From assembly GCF_007992075.1 (NCBI RefSeq), contig NZ_BJZO01000043.1:1-36451 (forward strand): 36,451 nt of DNA, written 5' to 3'. This DNA comes from Pararhodospirillum oryzae (lineage in GTDB: Bacteria; Pseudomonadota; Alphaproteobacteria; Rhodospirillales; Rhodospirillaceae). A model generated the notes under the pieces. It had not been told where the DNA came from. It made no database searches and saw nothing but the letters and a program-made list of their open reading frames with translations. Shown here in pieces: positions 26,727-36,451 of the stretch (its first letter is position 1; each line of letters starts with the position of its first letter). The position numbers and the translations under genes were made by a program.

Positions 26727-27964
26727 GCCCGACCCTGCCGGCCTCGGCCCGGGTGGCGGTGATCGGGGGCGGGGTGCTGGGGCTGTCGGTGGCCTGTCAT
26801 CTGATCTGGGCCGGGATCCGCGACGTGGTGGTGATCGAACGCCAGACCCCGGCCAGTGGCGCGACCGCCCGCGCCGCCGCCTTGCTCACCCGCGCCCGTC
26901 CGCATGCCCTGGAACGGGCCCTGGTCCGCGCCACCTATGCCGCCCTGGATCGCCTGATGGCCGATCCCGACGCGCCGGCCCTTGATGTCCACCGGGTCGG
27001 GGCCGTCCACCTGAGCGCCGATCCCGCGACCGTGGCCGCGCTCACGGCTCGTTTGCAGGCCGGGGCGCGGGAAGGGGACCCGGTGCGTGCCCTGGACGAG
27101 GCCACCGTGCGCGCCCTCGTCCCCTGGCTGGATCCCGGCCCGGCGGACCTGATCGCGCTTTCGCAAGGCGATGCCTATCTGGATCCCTACGCCCTGGCCC
27201 AGGCCTACGGCGCCGCCGCCCGCCGGGGCGGCGCGCGGATCATCCCCGACACGGAAGTGCTCGCCGTGCGCCGCAGCCGCTCGGGGGCCGTCACGGGCCT
27301 GGAAACCAGCCGGGGCGGGATCGACTGCCGCACCGTGGTGCTGAGTGCCGGGGCGTGGTCGTCGCCGCTGGCGGCTGCTGCTGGCCTGGGGCTGGCGCAG
27401 GCCCCCGTGCGCAGCTTGTATTGGATCACCGCGCCCGATCCCGCGCTGGGGGGCCATCACCCCCTGGTGGTGATGCCCGACGCCGGGGCCTATGCCCGGC
27501 CCGAGCTGGGAGGGCTTTTGTTCGGGGTGCGCGAGGCGGTGTCGCGGGTCGCCGATCCGCGCGCGCTGCCCTCCGATCTGTCCGGGTTCAGCTTCGGGGG
27601 CGATCCCGACGCCTGGGACGACCTGCTGGAAGCCGCGCCGCGCCTGCTGCCCTACTGGCCCGGCCTGCCGCGCGCGGCCCTGGCCCACGCCATCACCGGC
27701 CCCTCGGCCTATACCGCCGACGGGCGCTTCCTGGTGGGGCCGGTTGCCAGCGTGCCGGGGCTGGTGGTGGCCACCGGCTGCTGCGGGGCGGGGATCGCCG
27801 CGTCGGGGGGGATTGGCCAAAGCGTGGCCGCGCTGATCGCCGGCACTCCGCTTTCGTGGGATCCGGCTCCCCTGTCTCCCACCCGCTTTGGCCGCGTCGA
27901 TCCCTTCGATCCCGCCTTGTGGGAAACCTGCGCCCGGGTCCGGGCCGGCAAGCGCACCGGCTGA
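26723..27964 (+). CDS. DAO-type FAD oxidoreductase, possibly PbfC/PbfD-like phosphonate amine oxidase
   Basis: A 413-residue flavoprotein with the dinucleotide fold at its start (VAVIGGGVLGLS, Gly15-Gly20), VVVIER at the end of strand 2, a central substrate domain, and a C-terminal ATGCCGAGIAASGGIG that contacts FAD. Its ATG overlaps the previous stop (ATGA). FAD enzymes in such operons oxidise N-methyl-aminoethylphosphonate, and sometimes aminoethylphosphonate itself, to phosphonoacetaldehyde, replacing PhnW. That fits this operon well but is inference; a glycine or sarcosine oxidase activity is the alternative. No signal peptide, so cytoplasmic. Confidence 0.75.
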   Translation: MSPTLPASARVAVIGGGVLGLSVACHLIWAGIRDVVVIERQTPASGATARAAALLTRARPHALERALVRATYAALDRLMADPDAPALDVHRVGAVHLSADPATVAALTARLQAGAREGDPVRALDEATVRALVPWLDPGPADLIALSQGDAYLDPYALAQAYGAAARRGGARIIPDTEVLAVRRSRSGAVTGLETSRGGIDCRTVVLSAGAWSSPLAAAAGLGLAQAPVRSLYWITAPDPALGGHHPLVVMPDAGAYARPELGGLLFGVREAVSRVADPRALPSDLSGFSFGGDPDAWDDLLEAAPRLLPYWPGLPRAALAHAITGPSAYTADGRFLVGPVASVPGLVVATGCCGAGIAASGGIGQSVAALIAGTPLSWDPAPLSPTRFGRVDPFDPALWETCARVRAGKRTG

Positions 27965-27971
27965 GGGCGGC

Positions 27972-27992
27972 GGGGAGGGGGGCATCCTCCCC
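27972..27992. terminator. GC hairpin between the convergent phosphonate operon and FIST receptor
   Basis: GGGGAGG (27972-27978) pairs with CCTCCCC (27986-27992) around a 7-base loop. There is no T-run on either strand, so its strength as a terminator is doubtful, but it sits between two convergent stop codons. Confidence 0.35.
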
Positions 27993-28019
27993 AGGCAGCC
28001 CGGGCGTTGGTGCTGTGTC

Positions 28020-30026
28020 TTACTCTTCCAGGCGGCGCAACACGGCCACGTCGTCGGCCACGGCGGCCAGGGTCTGGCGGTGGGTTTCGGCCAGGGTCCC
28101 CAACGCCGCCAGACTGCTTTCGACGGCGCGGGTGTCGGTGGTCATGGTTTCCACATGCGCAAGCAAGGACTGGTAGCTCTGCTGGGTTTCGCCGAAGCGC
28201 TGGCTGGTGCTGGTGATCAGGGAGCCCAGGGCCTTCAGGGCCTGTTCCAGGCCGGCGATCGAGGCATGGGTGCGCCCCAGGCTGGCCTTGGTATCCTGGG
28301 CCAGCTTCTTGACCTCGGTCGCGACCACCGAAAAGCCCCGTCCAGCCTCGCCGGCCCTTGCCGCCTCGATGGTGGCGTTCAAGGCGAGAAGGTTTGTCTG
28401 GCCGGCGATGGTATCGATGATCTTAAGCACCTCGCGCAGGGTATTCATGGTTTGGGAGAGCCCCCCGAACTCACGGGTCAGGGCGGTGGTGTCGGAAAGA
28501 TCAACGGCCGTGCGCGCGCCCGCGCTCAGGGTTTCCTGGATGTCGCCCATCAAGGCCCGGATGGAAGCGGTTTGCGCGAGAACCTCGCTCGTGCGTTGGC
28601 TCAGATCGGTGCCGGCGTCGAAATGGGCGATCAGGCGATCGGTGATCTGGGCGCGCAGGTCGTTGAGCACCTTCATCCGGTTAAGCCCGCTGCGCGCCGC
28701 CTGGAAGTACGACACGAAACGGGCGTAATGGACCGGAAATTCCTCGACAAAACGATCATGCAGCGGGGCGTGGGTCGTGTCGAAGAAGACCAGCGCGCTC
28801 AGCGTCTGGTTGACGTTGATGCCAAACAGCTCGCCAAAGGTCGAGAAACCGGCCACTGGCATCGGCCAAACCTGATCCAGTCCGCCAAGTTGGCCGGCGT
28901 TGTTGAGGCGGCGCAAGATGCAGTCGTTCAAGATGGCGCCAAGCGCCGGCGGCTTGTCGGCCAGGAAGGCGGTCACGTCGCGCCGGGTCTGCTGCACGAA
29001 ATCCGTGGCGCGCAGCAAAAGCAAGGTATCGCCCGGGTTGATGTCGCAAAAAAATGACACCGTGCCCGCGCCCTCGTCCAGCCCCGCCACCGAGCGCACG
29101 AACAGCGCGCCCTCGATCTCGACGCCAAAGGTGTGGCCTTGCAAGCGCGCCGGGATGCCCGACACCGGCACGCCCAGGGTCTCGGCCAGCACCTCGGGGA
29201 ACGGGCGCACCCGATGGGTCTTGGGGTCGAGGACCGAGGTCACCCGCCGCTGGTCGGGGTCGGCGTCGATGACCACGAACGACATGCCGGTTTTCTCGAA
29301 ATTCTGACTTTTGAACACGCCATAGCCGCGCTGGGGCGCAAGTTTCAGGAAAACCAGAACCGCGTGGTTTTCCAAAACGCTGCGCCCGTCGAACAAGGTG
29401 GTGCGCTTGAAGTCGAGGGTGCCTCCGGCCGATCCGCCGATGAACAGGCACGGAAAGCGGCCACTGCGGTAGACCGCTTCCATCAGATAATTCTCGCACG
29501 CCGACAAGCCGTCAACGAACGTCAGCGCCACCGTGTCGCGGGCATCCACCGTGAACGGCAGGCGCACGCTTTCCAGCGCGCGGGTCAGCCGCGTGACGCG
29601 TTCGTCCGGAGCCAGGGCAGGGGCACCCTTGCGGATGTCCTCGTTGGGGAGGGGAACAGCATGCAGGCTAAGGGCACCGATGAGGTCGGCGGGCAGGATC
29701 TGGACCACCACCGACGACCAGGGCGCCTCGGCCGGCTTATAAAGGCACGTCCCCCCGCTTCCCCCGCACAGCTCGCCAGCGGTCGAGACCGCCACCACCG
29801 GCGTGGGCGCCGCCAGCCGGGCGGCGGCATCGGTGACGGCGCGAAAATCAACATGGGGCGAGACATACAGCAACGCGAGCGCGGCAGGCCGGCCCCCGGG
29901 GGAAAAATCCTCGCGCGTGAGGCCGCTTAGCCGGGCGTCGGTTTCGTGAACAACAACGGGGTTTGCCTGGGACGAAGAGGGAAGGGGCAGGTCCGCCGAC
30001 GCCCCCATGGACGGCATGCTCATCAT
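28020..30026 (-). CDS. Soluble FIST-domain chemoreceptor
   Basis: This is a cytoplasmic signal transducer: no membrane segments are seen in about 668 residues. The N-terminal part (about 35-220) matches FIST_N ([36 protein letters not shown]) and 230-395 matches FIST_C ([14 protein letters not shown] near its end). FIST domains are thought to bind small ligands, possibly amino acids. A short MCP signalling domain follows, with tip [18 protein letters not shown]. The start is ambiguous: 30026 or 30023 (AAGGA just upstream) or 30044; I take 30026. It is divergent from the anf operon. A role in sensing nutrients related to nitrogen is only suggested by position. Confidence 0.88.
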   Translation of the reverse strand: MMSMPSMGASADLPLPSSSQANPVVVHETDARLSGLTREDFSPGGRPAALALLYVSPHVDFRAVTDAAARLAAPTPVVAVSTAGELCGGSGGTCLYKPAEAPWSSVVVQILPADLIGALSLHAVPLPNEDIRKGAPALAPDERVTRLTRALESVRLPFTVDARDTVALTFVDGLSACENYLMEAVYRSGRFPCLFIGGSAGGTLDFKRTTLFDGRSVLENHAVLVFLKLAPQRGYGVFKSQNFEKTGMSFVVIDADPDQRRVTSVLDPKTHRVRPFPEVLAETLGVPVSGIPARLQGHTFGVEIEGALFVRSVAGLDEGAGTVSFFCDINPGDTLLLLRATDFVQQTRRDVTAFLADKPPALGAILNDCILRRLNNAGQLGGLDQVWPMPVAGFSTFGELFGINVNQTLSALVFFDTTHAPLHDRFVEEFPVHYARFVSYFQAARSGLNRMKVLNDLRAQITDRLIAHFDAGTDLSQRTSEVLAQTASIRALMGDIQETLSAGARTAVDLSDTTALTREFGGLSQTMNTLREVLKIIDTIAGQTNLLALNATIEAARAGEAGRGFSVVATEVKKLAQDTKASLGRTHASIAGLEQALKALGSLITSTSQRFGETQQSYQSLLAHVETMTTDTRAVESSLAALGTLAETHRQTLAAVADDVAVLRRLEE

Positions 30027-30487
30027 GGTTCCTTGTATATCCATCCCCCGGCGAGGGGGCGACGAGTGTGGCGGGCGCCTTAAGCCCACGGCCCGGCGCG
30101 CTTCCCCGGATGATGTCTCAGGCCCCGGGATAAGGGAAAGGAACATTTACCATAATTCCTTCAAGACTCCTGCTCGATTTTACCAAGGTCAGGTCACGCT
30201 TTTTTCATATCTCTCAACGACCGGGGGAGTCGTCGGGACCGCGCCGCTTGAAGGGAAGGGCAATAATGGCAAATTATTCACTATTATGACCACATTAAGG
30301 CGTTGACTTCCGGCGAACCATGAAGCACCATTACTCACATGGGGACAAGAGAACGCCGCTTCCCTCCCGGTGCCCTCCGCCCCTTCAGCCAACACCCCGG
30401 CCGCTCGCATGGCCCGGACGGGGAGTACCGGGGAAAACCTCCGGCCCAAGGGTCCTAGCCCAGCCCAAGGAACATCTGTTGGTTTCC

Positions 30488-30524
30488 AAGGCCCCCGTTT
30501 CCGGTTCGTCCGGGCGGGGGCCTT
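30488..30524 (+). terminator. Strong hairpin upstream of the anf promoter
   Basis: AAGGCCCCC (30488-30496) pairs with GGGGGCCTT (30516-30524), extended by G-C and G-T pairs. The plus-strand tail is CTAAATTTCT, only weakly T-rich. It may insulate anfH from upstream transcription, or end a short transcript from 30300-30480 that I cannot identify. Confidence 0.45.
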
Positions 30525-30738
30525 CTAAATTTCTCCCCCCTTTTGCGTACTCCGACCCCTTCCCGAACCGGGGGAGGGCGGTTTTTTGCGCTTATGGTGA
30601 ATTAACCGCGAGGGTTTACCAAAGGCGGGCAAACACCTCCATTAATTCCAGGAAGCGGTTGGGGAGACAAAAATAAAAACCGTTTAAAAACAAAGGGATG
30701 GTTGTTTTCCAGCCTCCGGGAGGTGGGGGCCGGGCGAC

Positions 30739-30753
30739 TGGCACGGCGCTTGC
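30739..30753 (+). promoter_or_regulatory. Sigma-54 (RpoN) promoter of the anf operon
   Basis: TGGCACG-N4-TTGC matches the -24/-12 consensus, with GG (30740-30741) and GC (30752-30753) exactly ten bases apart. Transcription should start near 30765, giving a leader of about 54 bases. Sigma-54 promoters need an enhancer-binding activator; for anf operons this is normally AnfA. No activator gene is in the window. Confidence 0.92.
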
Positions 30754-30758
30754 GATAA

Positions 30759-31646
<888 letters not shown>

Positions 31647-31657
31647 CCCGAAGCCTT

Positions 31658-33349
<1,692 letters not shown>

Positions 33350-33366
33350 CCACCGGAGAGCCCCGA

Positions 33367-33717
33367 ATGACCGACATGACCAAGGACCGGGTCGAACAGC
33401 TGATCGACTACATCATGAAGAAGTGCCTGTGGCAGTTCCATTCCCGTAACTGGGATCGCGAGCGGCAGAACAAGGGCATTCTTGGCATGACCACCGCCTT
33501 GTTGTGCGATGAACCCGTGGACATCGAGGACCCCAAGGAGCGCTGCTACTGGGTTGACGCGGTGGTCCTGGCCGACGCCTACCGCACCCGCTACCCCTGG
33601 ATCAACACCCTGAGCAAGGACGAAATCCGGGAACTGATGGCCGCGCTGCACGCACGCCTGGACCATCTGACCATCACCGGTTCGCTGAACGCCGAACTGA
33701 CCGACAAGAACTATTAA
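33367..33717 (+). CDS. anfG: Fe-only nitrogenase delta subunit
   Basis: AnfG is the small third subunit found only in alternative nitrogenases; it is needed for FeFe-protein activity and stability. The 116-residue protein is normal in length and shows the family pattern [30 protein letters not shown] and [11 protein letters not shown]. It lies 17 bases after anfD with GGAGAG as ribosome site, and 16 bases before anfK. Its presence is the clearest proof that this is an alternative rather than molybdenum nitrogenase. Confidence 0.97.
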   Translation: MTDMTKDRVEQLIDYIMKKCLWQFHSRNWDRERQNKGILGMTTALLCDEPVDIEDPKERCYWVDAVVLADAYRTRYPWINTLSKDEIRELMAALHARLDHLTITGSLNAELTDKNY

Positions 33718-33733
33718 GCGGGAGTCGCCCCTG

Positions 33734-35119
33734 ATGACGTGTGAATTCAAAATCAAGGACCGCGTCGGGACGATCAACCCGATCTTTACCTGCCAGCCGG
33801 CCGGCGCCCAGTACGCCAGCATTGGCATCAAGGATTGCATCGGCATCGTTCACGGCGGCCAGGGCTGCGTGATGTTCGTGCGTTTGCTGATCTCGCAGCA
33901 CCTGAAGGAAAGTTTCGAAATCGCCTCGTCGTCGGTGCACGAGGATGGCGCCGTGTTCGGCGCGCTCGACCGGGTCGAGCAGGCGGTTGACGTGTTGTTG
34001 ATGCGCTATCCCCACGTCAAGGTGGTGCCGATCATCACCACCTGTTCGACCGAGGTGATCGGCGACGACGTGGACGGCGTGATCACCAAGCTGCAAGAGG
34101 AACTGCTGGACGTCAAATATCCGGATCGCGAGGTTCACCTGATCCCCATCCATACCCCGTCGTTCGTGGGGTCGATGGTATCGGGTTACGACGTGGCGGT
34201 GCGCGATTTCGTCAAGCACTTCTCGAAAAAGGGGAAGCCCAGCCTCAAGATCAACCTGATCACAGGGTGGGTCAATCCGGGCGATGTCAAGGAATTGAAG
34301 CACTTGCTGGCCGCCATGGAGGTCGAGGCCAACGTCTTGTTCGAGATCGAGAGCTTCGATTCCCCCCTGATGCCCGACGGCAGCGCCGTTTCCCACGGCA
34401 GCACCACCATTGCCGACCTGGAGGACACCGCGAACGCCCAAGGAACCATCGCGCTCAACCGCTACGAAGGCGGCGCGGCCGCCAAGTGGCTGCAAAAGCG
34501 CTGGGACGTGCCGGCGGTGATCGGGCCCACCCCGATCGGCATTCGCAACACCGACACCTTCTTGCAAAACGTCAAGGCGATGACCGGCCACCCGATCCCG
34601 GACTCCCTGGTGCGCGAGCGCGGCATTGCCATCGATGCCATTACCGACCTGACCCACATGTTCCTGGCCGACAAGCGCGTTGCCATCTACGGCAACCCCG
34701 ACCTGGTGCTGGGTCTGGCCGAATACTGCCTGGATCTGGAAATGAAGCCCGTCTTGCTGCTGCTGGGCGATGAAAACGCGGGCTACGCCGAGGATCCGCG
34801 CATCAAGGCGCTTCAGGAAAACGTCAGCCACGACATGGAGATCGTTTACAACGCCGACCTGTTCGAGCTGGAGCAGCGCTTGAAGGACGGCCTGGAACTC
34901 GATCTCATCATGGGCCATTCCAAGGGCCGTTTCGTGTCCATGGATTACAAGGTGCCCATGCTGCGGGTGGGCTTCCCCACCTACGACCGCGCCGGCCTGT
35001 ACCGCTATCCGGTGGTGGGCTACGCGGGCGCGACCTGGCTGGCCGAACAGATGGCAAACACGATCTTCTCCGACATGGAATACAAGAACAATCGCGAGTG
35101 GATCTTGAACATGTGGTGA
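33734..35119 (+). CDS. anfK: Fe-only nitrogenase beta subunit
   Basis: AnfK pairs with AnfD to form the P-cluster and the dinitrogenase tetramer core. The 461-residue protein has P-cluster cysteines Cys20 (TCQPAGAQYA), Cys45 (GGQGCVMF) and Cys104 (ITTCSTEVIGDD), and the C-terminal YPVVGYAGATWLAEQM. It lacks the N-terminal extension of NifK, as expected for AnfK. GGGAG precedes the ATG. A 6-bp hairpin follows its stop codon directly. Confidence 0.97.
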   Translation: MTCEFKIKDRVGTINPIFTCQPAGAQYASIGIKDCIGIVHGGQGCVMFVRLLISQHLKESFEIASSSVHEDGAVFGALDRVEQAVDVLLMRYPHVKVVPIITTCSTEVIGDDVDGVITKLQEELLDVKYPDREVHLIPIHTPSFVGSMVSGYDVAVRDFVKHFSKKGKPSLKINLITGWVNPGDVKELKHLLAAMEVEANVLFEIESFDSPLMPDGSAVSHGSTTIADLEDTANAQGTIALNRYEGGAAAKWLQKRWDVPAVIGPTPIGIRNTDTFLQNVKAMTGHPIPDSLVRERGIAIDAITDLTHMFLADKRVAIYGNPDLVLGLAEYCLDLEMKPVLLLLGDENAGYAEDPRIKALQENVSHDMEIVYNADLFELEQRLKDGLELDLIMGHSKGRFVSMDYKVPMLRVGFPTYDRAGLYRYPVVGYAGATWLAEQMANTIFSDMEYKNNREWILNMW

Positions 35120-35120
35120 G

Positions 35121-35138
35121 CCCGAACCGGATTTCGGG
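35121..35138 (+). other. Hairpin directly after anfK
   Basis: CCCGAA (35121-35126) pairs with TTCGGG (35133-35138), loop CCGGAT; G35120 and C35140 can extend the stem with one bulged base. No T-run follows, so it is more likely to shield the 3' end of an anfHDGK message from decay, or to weaken expression of anfO, than to be a full terminator. Confidence 0.45.
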
Positions 35139-35211
35139 GCGCGCGCCGGGACCTCCCTGCCGCGCCTCGACTCCCCCGTTTCCTCCCTTTTTCCTTGAAG
35201 GAGACCCGCCC

Positions 35212-35972
35212 ATGCACATCGCGGTGTTTGTCGATCGGCTGGGCACCCCGGCCCCGTTGCTGGCGGCCCATGGCGTGCGCTTGTACCAGGGCTCGCCGGG
35301 GGCCTGGGCCCTGCGTCGCGAAATCCTGGTGAGCCTGGAAGGCAGCGGCACGGGGCTGGCCAGCCTTCAGGCGGCCTTGCGCCCCTTGCCCGAGCAGCTT
35401 GAAAACTGCCGGATTTTCCTGGCCACCCACGCGCCTGGAATCGCCGCCGCCTTTTTCCAGGAAGCCCTGGGGGCCCGCCTGTGGGCCGTGCCCGGATCCC
35501 TGCCGGGAATCCTCGACATTGTCGCCCGCCACGAGGCCACCCTGGCCGCCGCCCAGCCGGCCGCACCGGTCGCACCGGCCGCGCCGGCCGCGTCGTGCGC
35601 TTCGTCGTCGTCGTGCGTGTCGGGTCCGTCGTGCTCGGGCCGGTCGTCCGGGGGGCTGGTGGATCCTGTGGCCCGGTGCCGGCGCCCGAGGCGCTGGGGG
35701 AGGGGTGCTATCGCCTGGACCTGGGCGCCGCCCTGGCCAGCGATCCGGGCCTGAATGCCCGCGTGGTGCTGCTGCCCGTGCTGGAAGCGCGCGATTTCCG
35801 CGCGTTGGAGATCCACTGCGACCACCTGCCGCGCTGGTTTGATGCCACGCTGCGCCGCCTGGCCCTGTCGGCCGAGGTCACCTCGGATGCCGAGGGCGTG
35901 CATGCCCACGTGGTGCCCATGCCGCCGGCCGCCGGCGAGGCTTCGACGGTGGGCGAGGGAGCCCGGCCATGA
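35212..35972 (+). CDS. anfO: AnfO, Fe-only nitrogenase accessory protein, split by a frameshift
   Basis: AnfO is an accessory protein of Fe-only nitrogenase whose biochemical role is not settled. The N-terminal half (MHIAVFVDRLGT, about 115 residues, GAAGGAG upstream) reads in one frame and would stop at 35754. The C-terminal half (GEGCYRLDLGAALAS, LEIHCDHLPRWFDATLRRL) reads in the frame one base back and stops at 35972. The halves join smoothly if the G6 tract at 35650-35655 is read as seven G, giving SGGAGGSCGPVPAPEALGEG through a Ser/Gly/Ala/Cys linker. So this is one gene with a one-base loss, a sequencing error, or a slippage site. The stop overlaps the next gene (ATGA). Confidence 0.85.
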
Positions 35973-36385
35973 CCCTGGTTGTCAACGAAACCCCGGGAGC
36001 GCGCAAAAGCCGCCAGCAGATTTACGACGGAGCCCGGGGCTACCACCTCCGCGCCGAGCAGTTCGCCCAGGATAACCAGCGGCCCAGCCTGATCTTCAAC
36101 GTGGGGTCGGTCGCCATCGAGCACTATCTGGTGGCCCTGTGCGCCGCCCACGGCCGCATGCCCTTGAACCACACCTACACCGACCTTCTGGAAACGGTGG
36201 AGGAAGTCACCACCCTGCCCGACTCCCTGGCCGACGAGATCCGCGCCCTTGACCGGATCTTCGGCCTGTGTTCGCTTGAACACTACCACCACGGGACGCC
36301 CGAGGAAGAAGACGCGCAAACGGTCCTGCGCCTGTGCCGGGCGCTGCACGACCTGGTTCCGTGCCCCGATCCGGTCCCTGGCTGA
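35969..36385 (+). CDS. AnfR-position protein with HEPN-like helical pattern
   Basis: A 138-residue protein immediately after anfO (ATGA overlap), the place of anfR in other anf operons; the name rests on position, as I cannot confirm sequence identity. The helical pattern resembles HEPN or nucleotidyltransferase-partner domains: NVGSVAIEHYLVALCAAHG, then PLNHTYTDLLETVEE, then ALDRIFGLCSLEHYHHG. Those domains often carry R-x4-6-H; RLCRALH near the C-terminus fits loosely, but without the usual polar residue after Arg. No signal peptide. Function unknown; co-expression with nitrogenase implies an accessory or regulatory role. Confidence 0.75.
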   Translation: MTLVVNETPGARKSRQQIYDGARGYHLRAEQFAQDNQRPSLIFNVGSVAIEHYLVALCAAHGRMPLNHTYTDLLETVEEVTTLPDSLADEIRALDRIFGLCSLEHYHHGTPEEEDAQTVLRLCRALHDLVPCPDPVPG

Positions 36386-36425
36386 CCTTCTTTTCGCCTG
36401 CCCTGTTGAACCCGGGAACGCCGGC

Positions 36426-36451
36426 ATGATACCAACGGTCGGAACTGATGA
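36426..36451 (+). CDS. Possible start of another gene, cut by the window end
   Basis: An ATG at 36426 opens a frame (MIPTVGTD) that continues to the window edge, 40 bases after the previous stop. The upstream ribosome site is weak. Eight codons cannot identify it; a further anf-linked gene would be expected here. Confidence 0.2.

Overview
The window reads as chromosomal DNA of a GC-rich alphaproteobacterium, most likely a purple non-sulfur member of the Rhodospirillaceae. The evidence is the alphaproteobacterial LexA box (GTTC-N7-GTTC), the NDUFS4-like complex I subunit, the PAS_5 protein, the codon bias toward G/C in third positions, and a complete Fe-only (alternative) nitrogenase cluster. 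The species is not provable from the sequence alone.

Layout. (1) 1-3.7 kb, minus strand: a 47-bp near-perfect palindrome and a second inverted repeat, then lexA with a self-repressing promoter, a trpC terminator and the trpG-trpD-trpC genes. (2) 4.0-9.8 kb, plus strand: a Cu+ P-type ATPase (copA), a proline-rich divergent polysaccharide deacetylase, a small copper chaperone (copZ) and a zinc amidase of the cell wall. (3) 10.1-17.4 kb, plus: a TSUP permease and the tamA-tamB pair for outer-membrane and autotransporter assembly. (4) 17.5-20.4 kb, plus: a PAS_5 protein translationally coupled to an FtsK/SpoIIIE motor that lacks the usual membrane domain. (5) 20.4-23.3 kb, minus: a transmembrane chemoreceptor, tRNA-Arg(UCU) with a terminator, an NDUFS4-like gene and tRNA-Pro(UGG). 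(6) 23.5-28.0 kb: a LysR regulator divergent from a three-gene, tightly overlapped phosphonate operon (phosphonoacetaldehyde hydrolase, a class III PLP enzyme resembling PbfA, a DAO-type FAD oxidoreductase) with no phnW. (7) 28.0-30.0 kb, minus: a soluble FIST-domain chemoreceptor. (8) 30.0-36.4 kb, plus: a 792-bp control region with a textbook sigma-54 promoter, then anfH, anfD, anfG, anfK, anfO and an anfR-position gene.

The anf genes would supply the reductase (AnfH), the FeFe protein (AnfDGK) and accessory factors for nitrogen fixation when molybdenum is scarce. The main oddities are these: anfO is split by a one-base shift at a G6 tract; the last anf gene has a HEPN-like helical pattern; there are structured RNA spacers between anfH and anfD and after anfK; the aminoethylphosphonate operon lacks PhnW; the FtsK has no membrane segments; and a 26-bp tandem duplication lies exactly at the copZ/amidase junction. 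I saw no insertion sequence, integrase, prophage or CRISPR array.
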